64,000 nucleotides of DNA. Origin: Pontibacter silvestris. Its GTDB lineage: Bacteria > Bacteroidota > Bacteroidia > Cytophagales > Hymenobacteraceae. Position 1 is the stretch's first letter. Each line of letters starts with the position of its first letter. The position numbers and the translations under genes are program-made. Location of the stretch: assembly GCF_020907275.1 (NCBI RefSeq), contig NZ_JAJJWI010000004.1, positions 177,774-241,773 on the forward strand. The letters run 5' to 3'. Under the pieces are notes generated by a model, which was given only the letters and a program-made list of their open reading frames with translations, had not been told where the DNA came from and searched no databases. Shown piece by piece: positions 1 to 8,654 of this stretch.

Positions 1-519
1 ACAGGGTCTGCTTATGCACCTTTACTAGGACAGCCAACAGGCAAGTACTGGAGAGACTTAGCCGCACAGGTGAGCCCAAGCGAAGATATGGCTGTAATAC
101 GTGCAACACTAGCAGGTTTGTTGGCTACTTATGAGGTTGATACAACACAAATGTTTGGCCTGTCGCCTGGCAATCCATGGCCAAGTGCTTTATTGCTGGA
201 TGCGGCAGAACAGGCTAAAATCAAGGATGCAGTAGATGGGTATAATGCTATTATTACAGCACATGCTAATGCGAAAGACCTGGCTGTTTTTGATGCTAAT
301 GCATTCTTTACTTCTATTCAGGCAGGGTTTAGCAGCAATGGAGTGGCTTACTCTCCTGCATTTATAACAGGTAACCTTTTCTCGCTCGATGGTATCCATC
401 CAACACCTCGCGGATATGCTATTATTGCGAACGAAATGATAAAAGCAATAAACACAAAGTACAACTCCAAAATAGCGACTGTTGACGAAACTCAATACCG
501 TGCTGTGCTATTACCTTAA
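1..519 (+). CDS. SGNH/GDSL-type hydrolase, C-terminal part (5' end outside window)
   Basis: The reading frame is open from base 1, so this is the C-terminal 172 codons of a longer protein. The stretch SLDGIHPTPRGYAIIANE near the C-terminus is block V of SGNH (GDSL) lipases/esterases, where Asp and His of the DGIHP motif complete the catalytic triad. The nucleophilic Ser block lies upstream of the window. Enzymes of this family hydrolyse esters of lipids or carbohydrates. In Bacteroidota such proteins are often secreted or anchored in the outer membrane, but the signal peptide is not visible here. The gene converges with polA and ends just before a shared terminator. The family call is secure; the substrate is unknown. 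Confidence 0.85.
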   Translation, partial: TGSAYAPLLGQPTGKYWRDLAAQVSPSEDMAVIRATLAGLLATYEVDTTQMFGLSPGNPWPSALLLDAAEQAKIKDAVDGYNAIITAHANAKDLAVFDANAFFTSIQAGFSSNGVAYSPAFITGNLFSLDGIHPTPRGYAIIANEMIKAINTKYNSKIATVDETQYRAVLLP

Positions 520-541
520 ATACTGTTAAAGTTTAGCTCAT

Positions 542-574
542 AAAAAAACACCTCAGGATATGAGGTGTTTTTTT
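542..574. terminator. Bidirectional intrinsic terminator between SGNH hydrolase and polA
   Basis: A 7-bp perfect stem (CACCTCA/TGAGGTG, 549-555 and 561-567) with a 5-nt loop is flanked by an A-run on the left and a T-run on the right. It can therefore end transcription from both converging genes. Confidence 0.85.
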
Positions 575-598
575 ATGAATATATGTTAGAAGAATTAC

Positions 599-3460
599 TT
601 AATGTGCCTCCAGCCAATTTTCTCCTATGCCTAAACCAACTTCCATCGGTACACTAAGCGGTAAAGCATTCGTCATCAGTTCCACAATTTTTGGCGTTAC
701 AAGTTCTACCTCTTCTTTTGGAGCATCAAAAAGCAATTCGTCATGTACCTGCAGTATCATACGTGTTTGCAGTTTCTCCTTGTGCAGATAGTCTTGTATG
801 TTGATCATGGCAATTTTGATAATGTCTGCAGCAGTGCCCTGAATTGGAGCGTTGATGGCGTTACGCTCGGCAAAGTTACGTATAGTGGCATTGCGAGAGT
901 TAATGTCGCGGAGGTAACGGCGGCGGCCCAGCAGTGTCTCTGCATATTCCAGCTCACGGGCCTTCTCAATAGCTCCGTCCATGTATGCTTTTACAGCCGG
1001 AAACTCTTCAAAATAAGCTTCTATAATATCCGCTGCTTCACGACGTGAAATGCCTAAGCGCTCCGACAACCCAAAGGCAGAAATACCATAGATGATACCG
1101 AAGTTTATTGTTTTGGCCTGTCGGCGCATTTCAGAATCTACCTCGTCTACTGGCACATGAAATACCTTGCCTGCCGTGGAAGCATGTATATCCAGTCCAT
1201 TGCGGAAGGCTGATTTCATGGTTTCATCTCCGCTGAAGTGCGCCATAATGCGTAGCTCAATCTGCGAATAATCCGCAGAGATAATAAGGTGTTTGCTGTT
1301 GCGAGGCACAAAAGCCTTGCGAATCTCGCGGCCCCTTTCCGTCCGGATGGGAATGTTTTGCAGGTTAGGGTTCGTAGAGCTTAAACGGCCTGTAGCGGTA
1401 ACAGCCTGGTTGAAGGAGGTATGCACACGATTATCCTGCTCACATACCAGTTGCGGTAAGGCATCTACGTAAGTAGATTTCAATTTAGAAAGCTCTCTGT
1501 GCTCTAATATCAGGCTTACAACTTCATGTTCTCCTGCCATTTTAGAAAGTATCTCTTCCCCTGTGGCATACTGGCCTGTTTTAGTTTTCTTGATTTTGCT
1601 TTTACCGTGCAGCTGTAGCTTGTCAAATAAAATCTCACCTAACTGCTTTGGAGAACCAATATTAAATTCTTCTCCGGCTATTTCAAAAATACGACGTTCA
1701 ATGCTGCCTATTTCCTGCTCTAACTGTATTGAAATATCAGCTAAGGCATTGGCATCTATGCTTATTCCTTCGTTTTCTATATCAGCCAACACTTGCACCA
1801 GCGGAGTTTCTACATTCTGGAACAGCTTTATCAGGCCCTGCTCCTGTAGCAGTGGTTCAAAGTATTGTTTCAAACGGAGGGTAATATCCGCATCCTCACA
1901 GGCATAATCTTTAACCTCTTCAGGGGCCAGATCTGCCATTGTTTTCTGGCTTTTGCCTTTAGAACCGATCAGGGCCGTAATAGGCACTGGGCTGTAGTTG
2001 AGGTAAGTCTCTGCAAGCACATCCATGTTGTGGCGCATCTCTGGCTCCAGCAGGTAGTGTGCCAGCATGGTGTCAAAAAGAGGTCCCTGCACTTCTACAT
2101 TGTACTTCTTCAGCACCGTAATGTCGTACTTAATGTTCTGTCCTATTTTGGCAATGTTAGGATTCTCCAGTACCTCTTTGAACTCTTCTACCAGTTGCTG
2201 GGCCTCCTGTGGATTATTGTGCGGCACAGGTACATAATATGCTTCACCGGGCCGGTAACTGAAGGACATGCCCACCAGTTTGGCCGTAATCGGGTCTATT
2301 CCTGTCGTTTCTGTGTCCCAGGAAATTTCGTCCTGCAGCTTCAGGTACTTAACTAGGCTCTGGCGAAGCTCCGGTGTATGAATGAGATGGTAGTCGTGCA
2401 GTGTTGAATGTATAGTTTGAATCGCCTGTGCTGCTACTTCTACTCCTTTGCCTCCCTCCACAATAAGCTCCTCCGTTGCTTTGGCAGCAGCTGTGCCGAA
2501 AAGAGAAGTTTGAGCTGCGTTGGCAGGCTTGGCTTTGCGACCTGTTTTGGCAGGCGTTGCAGTTGCAGCATCAGCCAACGACTTACCTAGTACACGCTGT
2601 GTCAGTTGCCTGAATTCCAGCTCAGCAAAAAGCTCCGTAATCTGTTCTTCATTAGGGCCGTCGTAGCGCAGGCCTTCTTCACTAAACTCGATGGGCACAT
2701 TGCAGTGTATTGTAGCGAGTGTCTTCGACATCAGTCCCTGCTCTGCAAAATTTACTACGTTTTCTTTCTGCTTCCCTTTCAGCTGCTCTGCATTTGAAAT
2801 CAGGTTTTCAACTGAACCAAACCGTTGAATAAGAGATTTGGCCGTTTTCTCTCCAATGCCTGGTATACCTGGTATGTTGTCTACAGCGTCACCTTGCAGG
2901 CCCAGTATATCTATCACCTGCTCTACACGCTCAATTTCCCACTTATCAAGTATTTTCTGTACATCCCACACCTCTACGGCATTGCCCAAAAAGGCAGGCT
3001 TGTACAGGTAGACGTGCTCTGTCACCAACTGGCAATAATCTTTGTCCGGCGTCATCATGTATACGTCAAAGCCTGCTTCATCGGCCTTGCGGGAAAGGGT
3101 TCCGATAATGTCGTCAGCTTCGTAGCCATCCATAATAAGCACAGGTATGTTGAAAGCTTCTACAATTTTTTTGCAGTAAGGTATGGCGATGGAGATGTCT
3201 TCGGGCTGTGCCTGGCGGTTTGCCTTATAATCGGCAAAGTTGTCGTGGCGGAAGGTTTTAGCTGCGGAATCAAACGCTACACCTATATGTGTTGGCTGTT
3301 CTTTTTGCAGTACTTCTACCAAAGTGTTTGTAAAGCCAAGGGCAGCTCCGGTGTTCATGCCCTTCGAGTTTATGCGCGGATTCTTGCTGAAAGCAAAATG
3401 CGCACGGTATATCAATGCTAGTGCGTCTAGCAAAAACAGTTTCTTACGTGGTTCGCTCAT
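599..3460 (-). CDS. polA: DNA polymerase I
   Basis: A 953-residue polymerase A used for Okazaki-fragment maturation and repair synthesis. The N-terminal ~290 residues are the 5'-3' flap exonuclease (LLDALALIYRAHFAF, GYEADDIIGTL). A 3'-5' exonuclease domain follows at about 370-550 and keeps its acidic residues (DTETTG and YACEDAD), so proofreading looks intact. The polymerase domain holds motif A (DYSQIELRIMAHFSGD), motif B (RRQAKTINFGIIYG) and motif C (QVHDELLFD). The linker at about 290-350 is Ala/Lys-rich. The start is ATG at 3458-3460. It is monocistronic and converges with the SGNH gene. Family and function are certain. Confidence 0.98.
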   Translation of the reverse strand: MSEPRKKLFLLDALALIYRAHFAFSKNPRINSKGMNTGAALGFTNTLVEVLQKEQPTHIGVAFDSAAKTFRHDNFADYKANRQAQPEDISIAIPYCKKIVEAFNIPVLIMDGYEADDIIGTLSRKADEAGFDVYMMTPDKDYCQLVTEHVYLYKPAFLGNAVEVWDVQKILDKWEIERVEQVIDILGLQGDAVDNIPGIPGIGEKTAKSLIQRFGSVENLISNAEQLKGKQKENVVNFAEQGLMSKTLATIHCNVPIEFSEEGLRYDGPNEEQITELFAELEFRQLTQRVLGKSLADAATATPAKTGRKAKPANAAQTSLFGTAAAKATEELIVEGGKGVEVAAQAIQTIHSTLHDYHLIHTPELRQSLVKYLKLQDEISWDTETTGIDPITAKLVGMSFSYRPGEAYYVPVPHNNPQEAQQLVEEFKEVLENPNIAKIGQNIKYDITVLKKYNVEVQGPLFDTMLAHYLLEPEMRHNMDVLAETYLNYSPVPITALIGSKGKSQKTMADLAPEEVKDYACEDADITLRLKQYFEPLLQEQGLIKLFQNVETPLVQVLADIENEGISIDANALADISIQLEQEIGSIERRIFEIAGEEFNIGSPKQLGEILFDKLQLHGKSKIKKTKTGQYATGEEILSKMAGEHEVVSLILEHRELSKLKSTYVDALPQLVCEQDNRVHTSFNQAVTATGRLSSTNPNLQNIPIRTERGREIRKAFVPRNSKHLIISADYSQIELRIMAHFSGDETMKSAFRNGLDIHASTAGKVFHVPVDEVDSEMRRQAKTINFGIIYGISAFGLSERLGISRREAADIIEAYFEEFPAVKAYMDGAIEKARELEYAETLLGRRRYLRDINSRNATIRNFAERNAINAPIQGTAADIIKIAMINIQDYLHKEKLQTRMILQVHDELLFDAPKEEVELVTPKIVELMTNALPLSVPMEVGLGIGENWLEAH

Positions 3461-3581
3461 GCGTTAAAGTTAGTCATTATTCAACAAACTACTGGATGAT
3501 TAACAGCTTTCAGGTAATGTACGATACCATTATAAATTATGCTTTGCTGCAAAAGCTTAAATGATTTGATTGAGGAAAGAA

Positions 3582-3627
3582 TCTACAAAGTGTGGAAATG
3601 TTCTACATGTTGAACTTACATTCTACA
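3582..3627. repeat. Three TCTACA hexamers at exact 20-bp spacing
   Basis: TCTACA occurs at 3582-3587, 3602-3607 and 3622-3627. The 20-bp period is close to two helical turns, so the sites face the same side of the helix. They end 18 bp before a -7 box. This arrangement resembles a multi-site operator or activator array; the binding protein is unknown. Confidence 0.5.
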
Positions 3628-3644
3628 ATAAGGGAATAACATGT

Positions 3645-3652
3645 TATATTTG
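3645..3652 (+). promoter_or_regulatory. Bacteroidota -7 element (TATATTTG) upstream of PepSY-like gene
   Basis: This matches the TAnnTTTG -7 consensus of the Bacteroidota primary sigma factor. No clear TTTG -33 element lies at the usual ~19-bp distance, which would fit a promoter helped by an activator at the upstream repeats. Confidence 0.5.
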
Positions 3653-3694
3653 TAAGTTATTGATTTATAACTATTTATTTGTTTTATGAGGTTC

Positions 3695-3709
3695 TGGCAC
3701 GGTTATCTC
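3695..3709 (+). promoter_or_regulatory. Imperfect sigma-54-like -24/-12 sequence
   Basis: TGGCACG at 3695-3701 is a full match to the sigma-54 -24 block. The expected -12 TTGC reads TCTC at 3706-3709, so the key GC is missing. The next gene downstream but one is an NtrC-type activator. The match may be chance. Confidence 0.2.
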
Positions 3710-3762
3710 AAATAAGAAACTGAAATTGATTCAGATTTTTAAATTATTTAAAAGAGATCACG

Positions 3763-4158
3763 ATGAAAAAGGTAACGTTTTTAGCCGCAGCAATAGCATT
3801 ATTAGGAGTAGCATCAGTTGACGCTAACGCGCAAGCAACACAAGAAGAGCAAACACAACAAACTCAACAAACACAAACACAACAAGAGCAGATAGGCGCT
3901 CAGGCTCAGACAGAATCGGCTGAAGGTAAAAAAGAAAAAATTACTGAAGATCAACTTCCAGAGCCAATTAAACAAGCTCTTAAATCAGACACTTATAAAG
4001 ACTGGACTGTAAGCGAAATCAACAAAGTTTCTCCAGCTGCAGGTGAAGGATCTCAGGAAGCAGGCAAAATAGTTTATGAAGTGACTTTCACAAATACAGA
4101 AGGTCAGAGTGGTGTTGCTCGTTTCGATGAAACAGGTAAACCAGCTTCTACAAAATAA
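3763..4158 (+). CDS. Small secreted PepSY-like protein with Gln/Thr-rich linker
   Basis: A 131-residue protein with an N-terminal signal peptide (MKKVTFLAAAIALLGVASVDANA). A low-complexity linker rich in Gln, Thr and Glu follows (about residues 24-50). The C-terminal part (about 60-131) has the pattern LPEPIKQALKSDTYKDW...KIVYEVTF, which resembles PepSY-like/BLIP-fold periplasmic domains in which a helix is followed by a beta-sheet. The role is unknown; such proteins may modulate or sense envelope components. It is monocistronic, with an unusual upstream region and its own terminator. The fold assignment is inference from pattern; secretion is likely. Confidence 0.7.
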   Translation: MKKVTFLAAAIALLGVASVDANAQATQEEQTQQTQQTQTQQEQIGAQAQTESAEGKKEKITEDQLPEPIKQALKSDTYKDWTVSEINKVSPAAGEGSQEAGKIVYEVTFTNTEGQSGVARFDETGKPASTK

Positions 4159-4185
4159 TTAAAAATTACAGTACAACTATCTATC

Positions 4186-4220
4186 AAAAAGCCTCCGTTC
4201 TACGGGGGCTTTTTATTTTT
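4186..4220 (+). terminator. Intrinsic terminator after PepSY-like gene
   Basis: The hairpin AAAAAGCCTCCG-TTCTA-CGGGGGCTTTTT, with one G-T pair, is followed by a T-rich run. Confidence 0.85.
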
Positions 4221-4360
4221 GTCCATTTTGTAATGTAATGCAGATTAAGCCGTTCTGAAGTTACAACCAAATAAGCTATGTTTAACAATGAAGAATTTGC
4301 CGTTAATTCGTAACCCTTCACTGTTATTGGTTGTTTAAGACTTTTCGAAACCAGAATGCT

Positions 4361-4368
4361 TATATTTG
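4361..4368 (+). promoter_or_regulatory. -7 element (TATATTTG) just upstream of response regulator start
   Basis: A full TAnnTTTG match ends 7 bases before the ATG at 4376. Transcription would begin almost at the start codon, giving a nearly leaderless mRNA. No clear -33 TTTG is visible at ~19 bp. Confidence 0.45.
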
Positions 4369-4375
4369 CCACTAC

Positions 4376-5770
4376 ATGGCTAAAATTCTTATCATTGATG
4401 ATGACCCGACGTTCTGCCTGATGCTGCGCACGTTCCTGCAACGTGAACAGTATGTAACGCAAACGGCTAATTCTGCTACCGATGCCCTGAAACAGCTGAG
4501 GCAGGAGGAGTTTGACCTTATTCTTACTGACTTTAGACTGCCAGATAAAGACGGGCTGGAACTGCTTAGTCAGATAAAAGTGCTGTCTCCGGATGTTCCG
4601 GTAATTTTAATGACTACTTATGCAGACATCCGTACTGCCGTAAGAGCCATTAAAATGGGAGCCTTTGAGTACATCACGAAGCCCATAAAACCGGAAGAAA
4701 CACTACTGGCGATACAAAATGCCTTAGTTAAAAAGCAAAGTGACAGTGTAGCTTCAGAGAAAGCAGCAAGTACTGCTCCTTCAGGCAAGGGGCTTACGTT
4801 TGTGCGTGGTAATAGCCAACTGGCAACACAATTAGAGGAGTATATTGCTTTAGTGGCTCCAACCAATATGTCGGTGCTGATAGAGGGAGAAAGTGGAACA
4901 GGTAAAGAATACGTGTCCCGCATGATACACCTGAGCAGCAAGCGCCACGATAAACCTTTTGTAGCAATAGATTGTGGTGCCTTATCGAAAGAGTTAGCAG
5001 GAAGCGAGCTGTTCGGTTATGTGAAAGGTGCCTTTACTGGTGCTATGAAAGATAAAGAAGGCCAGTTTGAGGCTGCTAATGGTGGTACCCTTTTTCTGGA
5101 TGAGATAGGTAATTTATCTTATGAAGTACAGGTAAAGCTATTGCGGGCCCTACAGGAGCGTAAGGTAAAGAAAATTGGGAGTACCACTGATTTAGATGTG
5201 GATGTACGCATACTGGCTGCTACGAATGAAGATCTTGTGCAGGCCGTAAGCCGTGGAGAATTCCGCGAGGACCTGTATCACCGCCTGAACGAATTTAAGA
5301 TAAATATTACTCCACTGCGGGAGCGTCAGATTGACATTTTGTTGTTTGCCAATCATTTTCTCCAGCAGGCGAATGAGGAACTGGAGCGTAATGTAATAGG
5401 TTTTGACCCTGCAGTTAGTGTGGCATTGGAGAAGTACAGCTGGCCGGGCAACCTTCGGGAACTGAAGAATGTAGTAAAACGGGCCGTTCTGCTAACCAAA
5501 ACAGATGAAGTAACCCTTAACGAATTACCTCCTGAAATAGCTTATTACACAACTGAGCCAGCGGTTACAGAAGCTGCTCCGGATGATCCTTTACAAACAG
5601 CACCTGCCCCTGTTACAGATTTAAGAAGTGCCACGGAGCGAAACGAAAAAGAGCTTATCCTGCAGATGCTTGAAAAAGTGAGATATAATAAAGCTAAGGC
5701 AGCCAGGTTGCTTAATATCGACCGCAAAACTTTATACAACAAGCTTAAGCTTTATAATATCGATTTATAA
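4376..5770 (+). CDS. Sigma-54-dependent response regulator (NtrC/AtoC family)
   Basis: A 464-residue transcription activator. The receiver domain (about 1-120) has the acidic pocket (IIDDD), the phospho-acceptor Asp in LILTDFRLPDKDG and the conserved Lys in ITKPI. The AAA+ domain (about 145-385) has Walker A GESGTGKE and the GAFTGA loop that contacts sigma-54. A Fis-type helix-turn-helix lies at the C-terminus (NKAKAARLLNIDRKTLYNKL). An earlier in-frame codon exists at 4331, but MAKILIIDDD at 4376 is the natural start of the receiver domain. The gene converges on a hybrid histidine kinase with a 6-bp overlap, so the two may be partners. Target genes are unknown. Confidence 0.95.
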   Translation: MAKILIIDDDPTFCLMLRTFLQREQYVTQTANSATDALKQLRQEEFDLILTDFRLPDKDGLELLSQIKVLSPDVPVILMTTYADIRTAVRAIKMGAFEYITKPIKPEETLLAIQNALVKKQSDSVASEKAASTAPSGKGLTFVRGNSQLATQLEEYIALVAPTNMSVLIEGESGTGKEYVSRMIHLSSKRHDKPFVAIDCGALSKELAGSELFGYVKGAFTGAMKDKEGQFEAANGGTLFLDEIGNLSYEVQVKLLRALQERKVKKIGSTTDLDVDVRILAATNEDLVQAVSRGEFREDLYHRLNEFKINITPLRERQIDILLFANHFLQQANEELERNVIGFDPAVSVALEKYSWPGNLRELKNVVKRAVLLTKTDEVTLNELPPEIAYYTTEPAVTEAAPDDPLQTAPAPVTDLRSATERNEKELILQMLEKVRYNKAKAARLLNIDRKTLYNKLKLYNIDL

Positions 5771-8413
5771 GCTCTCCTGAACTAAAGTTCCAGCTGAAGT
5801 TCGCAGGTTCTTTAACTCCTGCTCAAGTGCATTCAGCACTTGAGTGACATTGGCATCTAGTTGTGAAACTAAAGCCGGCAGATGAACAGTTTCTATATTT
5901 TCCTGATGGAGTAGCTGCTCTAGCTGTTCTAAAGCCGGAGTTACAGCGTGAGCATGTAAATGCTTGAAAGCCGTGAGCATTTTATGTGCTACGTTACCCG
6001 CCTCTGACCAGTCCTGAAATGCTACGGCTGCTTGCAATTGCTTCAGGTTCTGCCGGTGGTCTGCTAGCAGCACCTCTATTACGGCAGCTAATGCTACTCC
6101 GTCTGGGCCTGTAAACTCACGCATTTCTGATAAATCATATAAAGAAGAAGGTTTATCAGGTACAGGAGGTGCTGGAACGGCAGTGGTTGTTTGAGGAGGC
6201 TCTGTAGCCAATTCAGTATGTTGTAGTGCTTTAACAAGTTTCTGCTGCATTTCCTGTTCTGTAAATGGCTTCAGTAAATAATCTGAAACACCTGTTTTGG
6301 CAAAAAAGCTGGCATTCCTGCTAAGTATATTTGCCGTTACAGCAATAATGGGTATTGTCTCGTTCTTCCTGCGGATGGCTTTGGCGACGGCTTTACCACT
6401 CATTCCGGGTAGTTGTACATCAGTCAGTATCAGGTCAAAAGGCTGCTGCTCTACAGCCTGCAAAGCGGTTTTTCCGTCAGATGCTAACTGCACGTGCATT
6501 CCCCATCGGTTCAGAACTATTTCGCAAAGGGTACGGCTATAGCCGTCGTCATCTATCACTAAAACACGTTTACCTAGAAGCACCTGCTGCTCCTGTACAT
6601 CGCTTTCAGGAATAACCTGGGCCTGAGGGGTTTCGCCTGTAGCTTTATGAAGTGGTAAAACGATGCTGAAAGTAGTGCCCTGGCCTGGTGTGCTGCGCAG
6701 GGAAAGGGTACCTTGCTGCATCTCAATGAGCTTTTTACTGATAGCCAAGCCTAGTCCTGTGCCGCCATATTTCCGGATGATAGATGTGTCAGCCTGGTTA
6801 AATTCACCAAAGACATGCTCTACACGTTCCATCGGGATACCCACACCTGTATCGGCTACCTCTATAGCCAGAACAACTCTGTTCCTGCGCTTCGACTTTA
6901 GTTTGCATTGTACCAGCACCTGACCTTTATCTGTGAACTTGATGGCATTATCCACCAAATTAAACAGTACTTGTTTCAGGCGCATAGGGTCTCCGTTCAA
7001 AGCTGCTGGTAAAGTCTTTTCTACTGTGCAAACCAAATTTATCCCTTTGGTACGCGCTTTCAGTTTAAAAGCTTCCTCTATCTCGTTTATAAGTTGCGGT
7101 AAGTTGAAAGGAGCATAGTCGATGTGCAGCTTGCCAGCCTCAATTTTTGAAAGATCCAGCACATCGTTTACAATGTGCAACAGGTGGTTGCCTGCATTTT
7201 GTATGGCCTGCAGGTGCTGTTGTTGCTTCGGTTGTAACTGCGTATGAGTTAGCTGCTCCGAAAAGCCAAGTACTACATTCAAAGGTGTACGAATCTCATG
7301 GCTCATGTTGGCAACGAAGGCTTCTTTGGCACGGGCCAGTTGTACAGCTTCTTTGCGGGCCTTAATCAGTTGTAACTTATAAGAATTGCTGCGCGTGATA
7401 TCGCGGAGGATGAGCAGAATAAAAGCTATGCCACCTGCCAGACCGACAATGCCTACTGTTAACATAATCAAGGCTGTTTGTTTGGCTACGTACCTTGCTT
7501 TTTCAGCATTTAAGGCTGCGAGTCTTACCTCGTGCCGTTCCAGCTTATGCACCATTTTGCGTATCTGGTCCATAATATTCTTGTCCTGCTGCAGAAGGGA
7601 CATTTCTTTAGCCAACAGTTCTTCGTGCGTACGATTCGCTTCCCGTTGAACATTGTATAGTATGCGTCTTACTTTAGATAATGCGGCCACCTGAGAGGCT
7701 CTGTTTGCGTTGGTATCCACTTCTATTTCTTGCTTAACACTTAGCTTAGGCACCAGTACCGGTGGTGGGCTTACATTTTGTTCCTCATTGCTTTTATCCC
7801 GCTTAGAGAATATCCTGCTAAAAAAGCTTTTATTTTCTTTTGCTTTGGGAGCTTTCTCCTTCTGCAAAGAATCTTGCTGGTTTATGGAAAGCCTGTCTGT
7901 GATAGTGGTAGTCGTATGTTGTTTGATGGTGGTTACTATAGGCAAGGGCTGTTCTGTCGCAGTAGAGGCAATCTCCCGCATGGCCTTTCCTGAATAGTTA
8001 TTGTCTTGTTGCTGTTTTTTTAGAGCAACATAGCGTTCCAGGCTTGCCTGTTTTTCCGCCAAAAGCGACGAGATAGAATCTGCCTGCGCTAACTCCTGAG
8101 AGTTGTTGTACATCATTAGCCGTAGCGAATCTATCTGACTCTTAATGGTGTCAAGATGGCCCAGGTAGTTTTTAAAATGTTCTTCTTTTGAGGTAAGTGT
8201 ATAGGCACGTATAGAACTTTCGGCAGTTGCCATGTTCTCTAAGGTATGTTGCAGCTTTACAAGTTTATCGTTTGGGCGTGACAAAACCTCTACAGAGGAT
8301 AGCAGCTGCGTAAAGCTGCTATAGGTAAGGTACACCCCAAAAACGACAATGCTAAATGCCAGTCCGAAGCCTAGCATTACTTTTGTCTTTATACTATCGC
8401 CAGATATCCGCAT
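5765..8413 (-). CDS. Hybrid sensor histidine kinase with CHASE3-like sensor, REC and HPt domains
   Basis: An 882-residue membrane kinase. A first TM helix (about 13-32) leads into a CHASE3-like helical sensor region, a charged low-complexity stretch (about 150-230) and a second TM helix (about 313-337). HisKA follows with the phospho-acceptor His near residue 372 (VANMSHEIRTPLN), then HATPase_c (DNAIKFTDKGQ, DTGVGIP, GGTGLGLAI). A receiver domain follows (VLVIDDDGYSR, LILTDVQLPGMSG, LLKPF), then a C-terminal HPt domain with its His in NVAHKMLTAFKHL. It is thus a full phosphorelay in one chain. It converges with the NtrC-type regulator; both stop codons lie in the palindrome TTATAA. The signal sensed is unknown. 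Confidence 0.95.
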   Translation of the reverse strand: MRISGDSIKTKVMLGFGLAFSIVVFGVYLTYSSFTQLLSSVEVLSRPNDKLVKLQHTLENMATAESSIRAYTLTSKEEHFKNYLGHLDTIKSQIDSLRLMMYNNSQELAQADSISSLLAEKQASLERYVALKKQQQDNNYSGKAMREIASTATEQPLPIVTTIKQHTTTTITDRLSINQQDSLQKEKAPKAKENKSFFSRIFSKRDKSNEEQNVSPPPVLVPKLSVKQEIEVDTNANRASQVAALSKVRRILYNVQREANRTHEELLAKEMSLLQQDKNIMDQIRKMVHKLERHEVRLAALNAEKARYVAKQTALIMLTVGIVGLAGGIAFILLILRDITRSNSYKLQLIKARKEAVQLARAKEAFVANMSHEIRTPLNVVLGFSEQLTHTQLQPKQQQHLQAIQNAGNHLLHIVNDVLDLSKIEAGKLHIDYAPFNLPQLINEIEEAFKLKARTKGINLVCTVEKTLPAALNGDPMRLKQVLFNLVDNAIKFTDKGQVLVQCKLKSKRRNRVVLAIEVADTGVGIPMERVEHVFGEFNQADTSIIRKYGGTGLGLAISKKLIEMQQGTLSLRSTPGQGTTFSIVLPLHKATGETPQAQVIPESDVQEQQVLLGKRVLVIDDDGYSRTLCEIVLNRWGMHVQLASDGKTALQAVEQQPFDLILTDVQLPGMSGKAVAKAIRRKNETIPIIAVTANILSRNASFFAKTGVSDYLLKPFTEQEMQQKLVKALQHTELATEPPQTTTAVPAPPVPDKPSSLYDLSEMREFTGPDGVALAAVIEVLLADHRQNLKQLQAAVAFQDWSEAGNVAHKMLTAFKHLHAHAVTPALEQLEQLLHQENIETVHLPALVSQLDANVTQVLNALEQELKNLRTSAGTLVQESL

Positions 8414-8602
8414 TTAGTTTTTCTTTGGGTAATAAAGCACAGTGTTAAAACCTTATAACGGTTGGGTTGCTTAAATGATTTCGTTAGGTGAATAATCACT
8501 AAAGCTCCGTTTTAGGCTTTGTGTGCTGATATTTACGAGTACAACCTGAAGAGCAGAAAGGAAAGCTGTTGTAAAGCCTCTTTGATAGTCTTTACGGGGT
8601 AT

Positions 8603-8636
8603 AAAAAAGGCAGAAAGCTGTAAAAGCTTTCTGCCT
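8603..8636 (-). terminator. Intrinsic terminator of the lemA/TPM operon
   Basis: A perfect 12-bp stem (8608-8619 with 8625-8636) is followed on the minus strand by a T-run at 8603-8608. Confidence 0.9.
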
Positions 8637-8654
8637 GAAAATTTATTCACGAAA

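Larger units (their letters stand above)
3461..3762. other. Intergenic region between divergent polA and the PepSY-like gene
   Basis: About 300 bp of AT-rich DNA without a gene. It holds three evenly spaced TCTACA hexamers, a TATATTTG -7 element and an imperfect sigma-54-like sequence, each listed separately. On the minus strand the complement of 3465-3472 reads TAACTTTA, one base away from the -7 consensus, and could serve polA. Confidence 0.6.
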
